Below the pieces are notes generated by a model. It saw nothing but the letters and a program-made list of their open reading frames with translations. It had not been told where the DNA came from and did no database searches. This document shows, piece by piece, positions 22,222-33,001 of a DNA stretch of 64,000 bases (positions are counted from its first letter, which is position 1; the number at the start of each line of letters is the position of its first letter). The stretch covers positions 132,191,891-132,255,890 of the forward strand of contig CM039462.1 of the NCBI GenBank assembly GCA_022414725.1. Reading direction: 5' to 3'. Origin of the DNA: Microglena sp. YARC (Eukaryota; Chlorophyta; Chlorophyceae; Chlamydomonadales; Chlamydomonadaceae). Made by a program: the position numbers and the translations under genes.

Positions 22222-22380
22222 ATGTATGTTACAGTCCAGGCGTAGGCCAAATAGGCTAAAGGAACTTGCCCAACCGTATAGGGTGTACTTCAAAAGAAAA
22301 AGCACTGGTGTACTGTAACCCAAACAATCGTTTATTCGAAGGGGGCCCTGAGTTCGTGCTACAGTGATAATTTAATTCTA
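22222..22380 (+). mobile_element. R4 dispersed element, family entry
   Basis: About 165-bp family. It starts ATGTATGTTACAGTCCAGG, has GTAGGCCAAATAGGCTAAA, GGACTTGCCCAACCG, an ACTGAACCCCAAACAATCG segment and GGGCCCTGAGTTCGTGCTAC, and ends AGTGATAATT. Copies, plus: here, 34485-34640, 40852-40930 (partial), 48728-48890, 52316-52385 (partial), 53265-53350 (partial), 56605-56770, 57000-57165, 60110-60275. Minus: 24470-24645, 43395-43568, 46950-47095, 53515-53625 (partial). This is the most frequent long family in the window. It has no coding capacity and no evident inverted ends, and may be a SINE. Confidence 0.75.
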
Positions 22381-25011
22381 CAATATAATGAAATCATCAT
22401 CTCAGCTAAGGTGGAAACCCACATATGGAAGCGTCCCTTCTTGAGTGAGTCCATGTGATTCTGGAACCGTTCAAGATTTACATCATGTAAGTCAGTGTGA
22501 GAGTTGAATATACTGACGAAGTGACGAGGCCTGACCGAATTCGAGAAGATAGTATCAGAATATTTCCCAACCTGAGAGCTACAGGATTCCTCTTCATAAT
22601 TTGACATGTAATCCAAAAGTGGAGTGTCATGCGAAGCTACCTCTCTTCATCCATGAATATATGAAGATATTGGATCAAGTATAGATTGATAATCATGCTT
22701 AGATTCTTGACTGTCTTGATAACGTTAACATATTCCCCTGGTTAATAATTGTACTGCCGAAGACGGTGAGCAGCCAAATTGCTGGCTGGAGCTATGTAAC
22801 CAAGTTCAAATTCAACGAAGTTCAAGATGCCAGAAGACCAGTATTTCAGATGGTACTGTGACAATAAAACAAGCTTAAAAACCACATATTGTACACAAAC
22901 CATGTATTCACATGAACTGAATCAAGACTGGCATGCAAGCCAGACCTGGACATTCCTTCAGACTGTCTACACCTATGTGTTATCACTCTAAATAGTGCAC
23001 TGCAGTGCTGGATTCTGAATAGTGCACTGCAGTGCTGCATTCTGAATAGTGTGCCGCAGTATCTTTAGCACTGCCCATGTTGACTCTGTTCACAGATGGT
23101 GAGCAGCTTGAAGGCTGAAAGAGCATGCAATCAAACAAAACACATGAGCGGAGCGGAGCCCCCAGGGTTACCCATTTGTGCATCTGTCCGACCGCCCCCC
23201 AGAGACGAAGCCTGACACGTCAGCCAACGGTCTCGTAACTAATTTGCCACCTGCCGCTCCGTCGCACTCTCACATCACCCTCCGCCAATTTTTAGCGTCA
23301 AATGGGTCGCTGCAGAGAACTTGTCAACATTTCAGTCTAAGTTTGCTGGAAGTACACGTGTGGTACATCTAGCAAACACTGGGTGAGTAAATCCTACAAA
23401 GCCTAATTGTATTGTAATAGCCTCTTTCATCGCCACCAGAGAGACTCAATGGCGGATGTTAACATGCTATGGGTTGACCAAGGTCAGGGAAAGAAAGTTG
23501 CCTATAAGGGCTGCTACACGTAGTCGTTTCATGACGAGAATTGCTCATCTCAGCTGCTCTATACACATGGGGGTAGAACAAGGGTACTGCAGGGCTGCTG
23601 ATGACCATCAGGCTTTTTTTCGAGGTACTAAATGGATCCCGATTCAGACACTTCCACAAGCTTTCTTTATAGCACCAGTGCCACATTTTGTATCTTGGTG
23701 CCTCAGGGGGTTGCTGCGTTAGAGCCTCTGCTTTTCTCCCCCTATAGAGCTGGTAATAGCACCCAAAGGCTACTAAGGGCTCCATGGTGCAACGTGAACA
23801 CACTGGTTCCTATCCTAAAAACGACCCTGATGACCACGCAACCGGCAAACCTGGAACAGTTGTCCGAGGTGTCATCGCGAGAAGTACTGCTTCGCAAAAA
23901 ATAAGCAAGGCCCGTCGATCAGTCCATAAGTAGGCCTGTGCGAGGATTTCCTACTGGACTACACGGAGGTCTGATGCTTTGTAGTGCAGGATGGGCCATT
24001 TCACTGCTGCCACAGCCTTTATTTTCAGGTATGTGCACCAGCTTCTAGACGGCTTCTCTACCTGGCTATTCAGCCTAACCCAAAGCAGACTAGTGCACCT
24101 AGGAGCCGGCATAGTCACTTTTCTAGCACTGTTCAAATATGTGGGCTTTGAAGCCTAAGACTGGCTCATGGAGCTACCTAGAAGCTGCTGCTCGTAGCTG
24201 AAAAGAAAAGCACTGCCTGATGTGCGAGCTTGGGCCAGAATCACTGCGAACAGGCAAGGGGATAGAAATTAGGCAGGGTTTGGCTGATAGTAGCAGTGGA
24301 GCTTGTGGTGGTAGAAGTGGTAGTGGTGGTGATTTCGGTGGAGGCACTGGTGGTGGCAATGTTGCTACATATTGTGAGTTGACATCGTTCTCTGCTCGTG
24401 CATCACCGATAAATAAATAAATAAATAAATAAATGGGACACCTGATTACGAGGCATGAGGTTGAGGGGTCCAGCCTGTTGCTTGCGCTGTCGTAGAATTA
24501 CATTTTCACAGTAGCCCGTTGGTAAAACGATTGTTTGGAGTTCAGTTCAGTAGTGCCTTTTCATTTTTTGCCCCTCCTGCCATGGTTGGGCAAGTCCCTC
24601 TAGCCTATTTGGCCTACCCCTGGACTGTAGCAACATACATGGGCCCCAATTGTAATAGGATTTCCTCTTATTGACTTGAAAAATGTTTTTGACATGAAAA
24701 TAAAATTGACTCAGAAAAAATGACATGGGGCCAACTCGTGCAGCTGGTACTCAACAGGGAAGTGAAGCGGTTGGTGACGACAACAGTGTCTGTGATGACG
24801 ACTGTGCATTTGTGCCAAGCCAGCGTTTTGAGGACTTGGCTACTTCTCGGCTACCATGCGGGATATACATTAAGTAGCTGAATGCCCTTCTCTTTGTCGC
24901 CAGTCGGCCAAATCGAAAATTAAATAAGGGCGATGGTTAGTTTTTGCCCCCTATGTCTACCTGCCTACCTACCAATTTTAACAAATTTACGATAAAATCC
25001 AGTGCAGGGGC
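22381..25011. other. Intergenic region between AP-2 alpha start and PP4 end
   Basis: It holds copies of R8 (23140-23460), R10 (23755-23830), R3 (23996-24212), R1 with an (AAAT)n tail (24410-24485) and R4 (24470-24645). The rest (22381-23090, 24646-25011) shows no gene that I can support. It may contain the PP4 3' UTR and a terminal non-coding or stop-only exon. Confidence 0.6.
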
Positions 25012-28000
25012 CTAGAAGCGTGTCCAACTCACCAAGAAATAATCTGGAGCTGCCCGCTTTGCCTGCACGCCCCTCACCTCTTGAGGAGCTGCCTCAAACA
25101 CCTGTGTTGGCCCAGTGCAAATATAATGTTTAGTCAAAAGTCTTCTGCCTTAAGCATCAACGGGCAAAGAGAAATCTTAGCCGTTTATGGAGATTGGATC
25201 AAGGATATTTTGATAAGAATGCCTTGATTTGAATTTATTGTGTCAATGCCGAAGACGGCGAGCAGCCCTTAAGGCTGGAGCCATGTAACCAAGTTAAAGT
25301 TATAGGAGTGAAGGCCCAGACATGAAAAGTCCTAGACGTGACGCAGAAAATTGGCGGAGAGTGTTGGCTATCTGAACACAGGTGGCACTGGAATCGAGTG
25401 CAGCAGACCAAAGCCAGGGTTTATGACAGGGTCAGGGTTTCTTGTGGTCAAACAGTCGGTTGGACAGCGGGGTGACAATGGGGGTGCCCAAGGGGGGCTC
25501 CGCCCAAAACATCCGATTGCACTGTGCACTCACCATTCTGATATAAGAACCCAGACAATGACACTATGACATGACGGAAGGCTTGCTTCCCACCAAGGTT
25601 GTTCTATACGCTGCGTCTTGCGTCACAGACAACTATTTTGAGGGTCGGTTGCATCTCAAATGGACTGGATGCGACTTGCATCACAGACAATTATTTTTGA
25701 GGGTCATTTGCCGGTCAGTTGCATCTCAAAGGGACTGGGTGCGTCTTGCGCCACAGACACATATTTTGGAGGATCTGTTGCATCTGAAAGGGACTGGCTG
25801 CGCCTTGCTTCACAGATGGAGATATAACAACCCTGCTTCCCACACCCACCTTGAAGTTTCTGCTCAGATTCTCGTCGAGCTCAAGGATCGCGGCCACGTT
25901 CCCACACCTGCAGTAACAGGAGCAGATTGTTTCGTAAGGAAATGAACCAGTGTCGTTTCGAAGCACCATTGTGCTCCTAGCAGCTTTTGGAGTGCTCCTA
26001 GCATAGTTTTTACCTCCAAAAGCAACCCCAACAGGCTCTAATTTAGCACCCCACAAAACCCCAGGGTACGTAATGTACTTGTGCTACTTGCAGCACATTA
26101 AAGAAACAACTTGATAGGAGCCCCTATTCTGTTTGGTTATTCTTCAAGCATATGGAGAAGCCATGCCTCCATCATACAAAAATACTTGACGCATAGCTTT
26201 TCTTTCCAGCAGAGCAGTAGATTCTCGGCAGCTCCTTGAGCCAGCCCCAGAGCCAAACCCAAATATGCCAGCAGATCTGACCAGCAGATTGTATCAACTT
26301 CAAGGTGCACTAGGTCACATTTAGTTTGGCTCAATAGCCAGTCAGGGAAGCTGCCCAGAAGCAGTTGATCGTAGCTGAAAATAAAAGCTATGCTTGACAG
26401 AAGATTAGGGAAGGCCATATCAATAAAATCAGTTACTAATTGTGGTTTAGTTGTTTATCTATCCAATAACTTGACAGGTGAGGGGCATATTGGTACAGAC
26501 ATGGGCCCTTTTATTGACAAGTCCAAGTCTTGGAAACTTGGCGGAGAGTATTTGCTGTAGGAGCGACGGGTGGCACCGTAATTGAGTGCAGCAGACCGAA
26601 GCCAGGATTTACGACAGGGCCAGGGATCAGTTAGGACCAGAGTTTCTTGTAGCCGGACGGTCGGTTGGACAAACAGACAACTGTGTGACACTGGGGGCTC
26701 CCGCCCCCGAAGAAGGGGGGGCTCCGCCCCAAAAACCCATATTCTCCAGTTTTTTGCATGCACCTACAATGATACTAGCTTCACCATTCCGGTCTGCAGA
26801 TGCATGTTCCCTGAGAGCAGCAGCTTCCAGGCAGCTCCCTGAGCCAGCCACTGGGCTTTGCCTCAAGTTTTCATCAGTATTGGAAAGATGATTCAGTCAG
26901 CTTCCAGACAAACTAAATTGCTTTAGGTTTGGCTGCTTAACAAGCCAGGGGAGCTGATTAGAAGCTGCTGCTTGCAGCTGAAAAGGAAAGCTATGATCTC
27001 TCGACCACATATGTTGTGAATACATAAGACATAAATAGTACGCCTCATTAAAAGGCGTGAGGTTGAGGGGGCCAGCCGGTTTGCTTGCACTGGGGCAAAC
27101 TACCAATAGGGGGGGGGGAGGGAGGCTGTCACCCCCCGCTGTTGTGAATACCATACCTGTAGCAGTAGTTGGGAGCTGACCAAACGGTGACCAACTGGTC
27201 GTGGAACATCCACTTGAAGCCGTCCATAACAAGCTGGTGAGCGCGGCATATGAGATCGATCTTGTTGCTGCTGTTAAATTGGCTACATATATCTCCACCG
27301 AACAAGTACCCAGCTCCTCGTGGGCTGAGCCCCCACCCATCCAAGTCCTCTGGGTCGGACCACAAGAGGTCGCACATTGCCCCGTCGTGAGGAACCTCCT
27401 GCTTCCGGTCAATCGTTCGTATCTGCACAATCAAGGGCACAGGGTTGATACGGCAGGCAGAAAGACGTCTGTAAAATCAACAAACAGGGTTTTACGGCCA
27501 GCAGGATAAAGGTGGAGGTCAATTGTACGTATCTGCACAATCAAGAGCACAGGATTGTTCCGGTAGGCAGAATGAAGGTGAAAGTCAATTGTACGTATCT
27601 GCACAATCAATTAACAGGCTTCCGTTCAATTGTTTTTATCTGCACAATCAAGAGCACGGGGTTGTCACGGCTGGCAGAAAGGCATCTGCAAATCAACACA
27701 CAGGGTTGTTACGGCAGGCAGAAAGGCATCTGCGAATCAGCTGCCATTAAGACAATGCAGATGATCATCATAAAACGCGATCATGCACGCAGACGCCAGG
27801 GGCAGTGGCGCCCGTCTCCATCGGCAGTGGTCTGGCATGCCCCGCCTTGCCACCATGAACTTCCTACACCTGAAGGACTTTCTCTGCCTCTCGTTTTGAA
27901 CCCTCAGTGGGCGTTGTTTTGTGTATGGGGTCCCACTTCCTGGGGTGAAACCCTTTCAATACAAAAGCTCACCTGATCTAGGGATGAAATTGTGGGCGAG

Positions 28001-31000
28001 AGTCCACCATGGACGCAGAAAATGCGGTTGTCAATTATCGCGGACAAGCTGCGCAAGAGGACAAAGAAGAGGGGTCAGACAGTTAGGAGAGCGAGTAAAA
28101 CTGGAGAAGGCATAGCTCAGGGATTTATTTCAAAATTGAAAGTGGGTTTTTTCGAGCTTCATGGTTGTAGGCCTCCTCCAGGGACAGTGTGTATGGCTTC
28201 AAGGGACTTTAGAGCCATCTTTTTGGTGTGTGTGTGTGGTGTTGTGGGAGGTCTTTATGGCCGCAATAGGGGCAAAAAGGGGTCAAAAGTAGCGTTCGCT
28301 ACATGTAGAAGAAAAAAGCCCTGGGATAGCTAACCCCCGAACTATGTAAAAAGAATGTCACTGTTTCTTTTTTAGGCACAGTGGCTTCCGGGCACCTCCC
28401 TTCCCTTGTCCTTGGGGCAAACCTGGAGCTAGCCAGTGCGTGTGAAAACGGGCACAACAGGCATTCTAATGCAGCTGTAATCTTCGGGGCTGACTCAGTT
28501 GCTGGCTAATGGAGCTGGGTGGAAGCCGCTACGCGTAGCAAAAAAATGAAACAGAGAAGCCCAAGACTTTGTGAGAAGAATAACAAGGCAGAATCAAGCC
28601 AACCGCAATTTGAACCCAATTCACCAGGCCCACTCTGTTGTAGAGTGTGCTATTACCACACGGGCATCTGATCAGATGGCTGTGTGGTAAAACCACACTA
28701 TGTAACCATTCAGTCATAAACGAGCACACAGGAGAAGAAAAATATGTCTCAGCACAGAGAAGAAGAAGTCTCAGCACAGAGAAGAAGAAGATGTCTCAGC
28801 ACACAGAAGAAGATGTCTCAGCACAGAGAAGAAGAAGATGTCTCAGCACACAGCAGAAAAAGTAGATGTCTCAGCACACAGAAGAAGAACCAGCTGTTAA
28901 CTAGGTGCCCCACCTCCAAACCCAAACACCCCATGCCACCCTCTGACACCCTCCACCCCACCATCAAACCTTCTCAGCCAGGACCAACATCACATTACAG
29001 TTGTAACAACCACTCCCATACATCTTCTGTTACCACCATCTACACTCTTTTACTCAGTTCTATGTGCTCCACTAGGTTTCACCCCACATGACATCTCCTA
29101 CGGGTATGCTCATACAGCCTCCCATTTCCCTCCTCCACAAATATGGGATGCACTAGGGTCACCCAACCAGAGCTCTTTTTCCACTGCCAGTAGCGATTGC
29201 TACCTGGAACCCCGTTTGGCCAAATCTTCCATTACCACTCCCCTGCCCCCACAAACCCACAGCCCGGCCCCGCAGAACGGCCCTTTGGGCCGCCTACCCA
29301 AATCGCTACCCGAAGCCCAACCTTGAAAGACACCAAATCCCTGATTGCTATCAGAAGACCCCCTCTCTGAACTGAAAAAAGCTCTGGGGCGAACACAGAA
29401 GAATAAGGTCACTCAGGCATCTCACCTGAGGTAGTCAAACACATCTGTGCAGTATCGCCAAACATTTACAGATCCGTACTTCCGCAAGCACTCATCGTAG
29501 AAGCCATATACCTGCCAGTTGGAAGCGAGAAGCAGACAGTCGCTTGAGGGTGTGAAGCAGATAGTCGCTTGAGGGTGAGAAGCAGATAGTTGCTTCAGGG
29601 TGTGAAGTCATAAGTGAAGCCACAAGGGCAAGATGAGGGCATTGGCTCACACAAGCCCTCTGAAGCCATCCATGGTACATGGTAGTGCAACAATGTGGTA
29701 CAGGACACCAGAGAGAGGTATCATTGTTTCTGTCTCAAGCTATGATCAGCAACTTCAGGGTAACTCCGTCACTCTTTAAAACAAGGTCTGCTTGCTGACG
29801 CACTAGCTGGGTTGGGCATGATAGCCTTGAAGCTGCCTAGAAGCTACCACATGTAAACAAAGACCATAACAGTGAAAGGTGTGATTGTAGTAGGACTCAT
29901 CCCCTACTTGCCCACATCCCCCTTGACGCGCACACCTCCCTCCATACACACATGCCCCATGTGCACAACCCCTCCATGCGCACAACCGCCTCCATGCGTA
30001 CACCCCTCTCCATACACACATGCCCCATGCGCACAAACCATTCCATGCGTACACCCCTCTCCATACACACATGCCCCATGCGCACACCCCTCCCCATACA
30101 CACATGCCCCATGCGCACACACCCCTCCATGAGTATACTCTCTCCACACACACATGCCCCACTCGCACTTTCCCCCTCCATAGACACATGCCCCGTGCGC
30201 ACCCCACCCCTCCATGCGCCCACCCCCTCTTCATACAAACATGCCCCATGCGCCCACCCCCTCTTCATACTAACATGCCCCATGCGCCCACCCTCTCCAT
30301 GCGTACACCCCTCTCCATACACACATGCCCCATGCGCACACACTCTTCTCCATGCGTACACCCCTTTCCATACACATATGCCCCATGCGCACCCACCCCT
30401 CCATGCGTTATTACTCTCTCCATACACACACATGCCCCACTCGCACTTCCCCCCTCCTTAGACACATGCCCCATGCGCACCCCACCCCCTCCATGCGCCC
30501 ACCCCCTTTTCATACTAACATGCCCCATGCGCCCACCCCCTCCATGCGTACACCCCTCTCCATACACAAATGCCCCATGCGCACCCACTCTTCTCCATGC
30601 GTACACCCCTCTCCATACACATATGCCCCATGCGCACCCACCCCTCCATGCGTACACCCCTCTCCATACACACATTCTCCATGAGCACAAACCTTTCCAT
30701 GTGTACACCCCTCTCCATACACACATGCCCCATGCGCACACACCCCTCCATGCGTACACCCCTCTCCATACACACATTCCCCATGAGCACAAACCTTTCC
30801 ATGTGTACACCCCTCTCCATACACACATCCCCCATGCGTACACCCCTGTCATTACAACACTGCCCCATGAGCACACACCCCCTCCCTGCTTACACTCTAA
30901 ACATACACTCATGCCCCCCCTCCCCCCCACACACACACTCCATGTGCACAACCCCTCTCCATACAAACATGCCCCATGTGTACACCCCTCTCCATACCCC

Positions 31001-31180
31001 CCCCCCCCCCCCCCCCCTCCATACCCACATGCACACCACGCGCACACACCCCTCCCTTCCTACACCCTTCTCCATACCCCCCCACCCCCCCCCCCCCCCC
31101 CCCTCAATGCGTACCCCCTGCTCCATAAACGCATGCCTCATGCGCACAACCCCCTCAATAAACACATGCCCCATGCCCCC

Positions 31181-31229
<49 letters not shown>

Positions 31230-32683
31230 ATACGCACATGTCCCTTACACACACACCAGCCCATGTGCACATCCCCCTCCATGCGTGCACTCCCCTCCAT
31301 GTGCACATGCCCCATGCGCACATCCCCCTCCATACACACATGCCCCATGCGCACACCCCTCCATGTGCACATGCCCCATGCACACACACCCCTCCATGCG
31401 CTCATGCCGCTGCGTGCACACATGCATGGTTGCGAATTGCATGCAGGGCATAAGAGAACTTCTGTCCAGCAAAATTATCAATGGATAATAGATGAGCTGT
31501 CAAGCATCATATTCAGTGTGAAAGGAGTACAGATAAGACAGCATGTGTGAAAACAAGTGTATAAGTGTGAAAAATAATGTGTAAACAAGCATGTAAGTGT
31601 GAACACAGTGTAAATAACACTCATGCTCAATAGGAGAGGCTGGTGAGATTCAAGGGGCACACAGATAATTAGGGAAGTTCAGTGGAGAAGGGCAGGATGT
31701 GCATACCTGTGTGATCTGCCGGCTTTCGTGGTTGCCTCGGATGAGTGTGATCCGGTCTGGGTATCGAACCTGTGCATGCAGCAAACCATGGAATCCTCGT
31801 CAGTTCTGCTTATATTCCATCTGTCCTGCTTAGGTCCACATTTCACCTTCCACATGTCCAGCAGCCACTATCACCACCACCACCCCACTGCTACCGCCAC
31901 CACTGTACTTCTGCCGTCTATGTATCCTCACACACTAGGATCCAGATGTATTGTGCTCCTTACCTTAAGGGCTAACAAGAGGAGGAATGTTTCAACGCTA
32001 TAGAACCCTCGGTCGACAAAATCTCCCATGAAGAGATAGTTTGTCTGCGGACAGTCCCCTCCGACCTGGAACAGCTCCATCAAATCATAGAACTGCCCAT
32101 GAATGTCACCACCTGAGGGGTGAGGGAAACAAGGAGAGTTAAGATTGATCCAACTTATCATTGTGTTGCTCATGGATCTCACATGCTGAGTCATCTACGG
32201 GAACAAGACAGATGACGCAAATTCTGATTTTCTGAACCCAGGCTGGACTCCACTTTGGCTAGACACCAACGGTCTTGGTTTGTCAGACCATTCAGCATTT
32301 GAGAGCCTATCTTAATGAGGTAGGACCACACAGATCCTTACTCTCAAATGGGCTTCCTTCATCAGATCTGAGCACTTACACACTGTGACTGGAGCATCAA
32401 CTCGCTGGACGTTGCTCTCTTCCACCAAGACCTCAAGGGCTTTTTGGCACAATGATTTCACCTCAGCTTCGCGCAAGGGCTCACATTTCTTCAGCTGCTC
32501 GATCCATCTGCAGAGAGTGAGTTCGAATGCTCCTTAACGACAATATTTGCAATGGCATTGCGGGTTGCTGACTCGCGCATTGAAACAATCCTCCTCTGCG
32601 CGTTTTAGAAGTCATCTAACAATATCGAAAGGGCATTCCCACGGACGGGAAACCTACCTATCTAACTCGGATTGACCCGACAT
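25012..32683 (-). CDS. PP4C: Serine/threonine-protein phosphatase PP4 catalytic subunit
   Basis: PPP-family metallophosphatase that works with PP4 regulatory subunits in DNA-damage and nuclear signalling. Nine exons join in phase (minus strand): 32683-32658, 32507-32380, 32112-31964, 31769-31707, 29511-29426, 28048-27973, 27422-27157, 25907-25850, 25101-25012. It starts [19 protein letters not shown]. Metal and catalytic motifs: [84 protein letters not shown] and [19 protein letters not shown]. This matches PP4 (PPX) better than PP2A or PP6. The PDYFL end is reached at residue 307, the length I recall for human PP4. The frame then runs six more codons (VSWTRF) to a TAG at 25012, but GTGAGT follows Leu directly, so a splice to a stop-bearing exon is likely. 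It is divergent from ADK3. Confidence 0.95.
25560..25845. repeat. Tandem repeat in PP4 last intron
   Basis: Three to four diverged units of about 65-80 bp share TCACAGACAACTATTTTGAG, GGTCGGTTGCATCTCAAA and GGACTGG-TGCG. It abuts the 3' edge of PP4 exon 8. A GCTTCCCACC fragment at 25585 may be a trace of that edge, which is weak. Confidence 0.7.
27430..27745 (-). repeat. Echoes of PP4 exon 7 5' edge
   Basis: The genuine edge (27422) reads on the plus strand GGTCAATCGTTCGTATCTGC, then ACAATCAAGGGCACAGGGTT. Three copies follow at about 27518-27560, 27577-27612 and 27628-27665 (GTCAATTGTACGTATCTGCA, CAATCAAGAGCACAGG), with the intron part GGCAGGCAGAAAGGCATCTG. Each keeps the acceptor CAG next to a codon-like start. 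Confidence 0.88.
28740..28890. repeat. GTCTCAGCACAGAGAAGAAG tandem repeat
   Basis: About six units of 20-27 bp (ATGTCTCAGCACAGAGAAGA). It is intronic in PP4, with no coding evidence. Confidence 0.85.
29512..29610. repeat. 27-bp minisatellite at PP4 exon 5 acceptor
   Basis: GAAGCAGATAGTCGCTTGAG plus GGTGT repeats three times, immediately upstream (minus sense) of the exon 5 acceptor at 29511. It includes no exon sequence. Confidence 0.8.
29930..31440. repeat. 1.5-kb C-rich minisatellite, unit about 52 bp
   Basis: About 28 units of CCATGCGTACACCCCTCTCC, ATACACACATGCCCCATGCG and CACACACCC, with interruptions by C homopolymers (the longest about 50, at 31180-31229). It lies in the PP4 intron between exons 4 and 5. 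Its plus strand stays open in all frames for up to about 1.4 kb because the unit lacks stops. The His/Pro/Met/Cys-rich products are not proteins I can support. Confidence 0.95.
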
Positions 32684-33001
32684 GTTGAGAGCGCTAGAAG
32701 CCGCCGAGAAATAGCAATTTGAACGTGGAAAGAGGTGGACCTACGACCCCGATCGCATAGGTAGTGTTGCCAATGAATTAATAGTTCTCAATATTCACGC
32801 AAGCTGCAATTAGGTGCTCCAGAAGCCTGCTAATCAATGTTGTAACTTCAGAAATTAACTTCCTCTTTTTTTTATACCGCGTGCGCGTGCGTGCGCGTAT
32901 CGGACCTGTGCATCTTCCGTACCTTGTACCTTTTTCGTACCTTCTCTGCTCAAGAGTTGAGCCACCACGAGCACCTTTCACTTTTCTAATCGTCACAAAA
33001 A
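32684..33001. promoter_or_regulatory. Shared PP4/ADK3 divergent promoter region
   Basis: 318 bp separate the two start codons, which point away from each other. A TTTTTTTTATACC tract at about 32867-32879 is a TATA-like site about 125 bp upstream of the ADK3 ATG, followed by a CpG-rich GCGTGCGCGTGCGTGCGCG run. No repeat family is found here, unlike nearly all other non-coding DNA in the window. That it acts as a bidirectional promoter is inferred from layout. Confidence 0.6.

Noticed and set aside
30020..31453. Plus-strand open frame of about 477 codons, His/Pro/Met/Cys-rich
   Set aside because: Direct translation of the 52-bp minisatellite in PP4 intron 4; several frames on both strands are open for the same reason.
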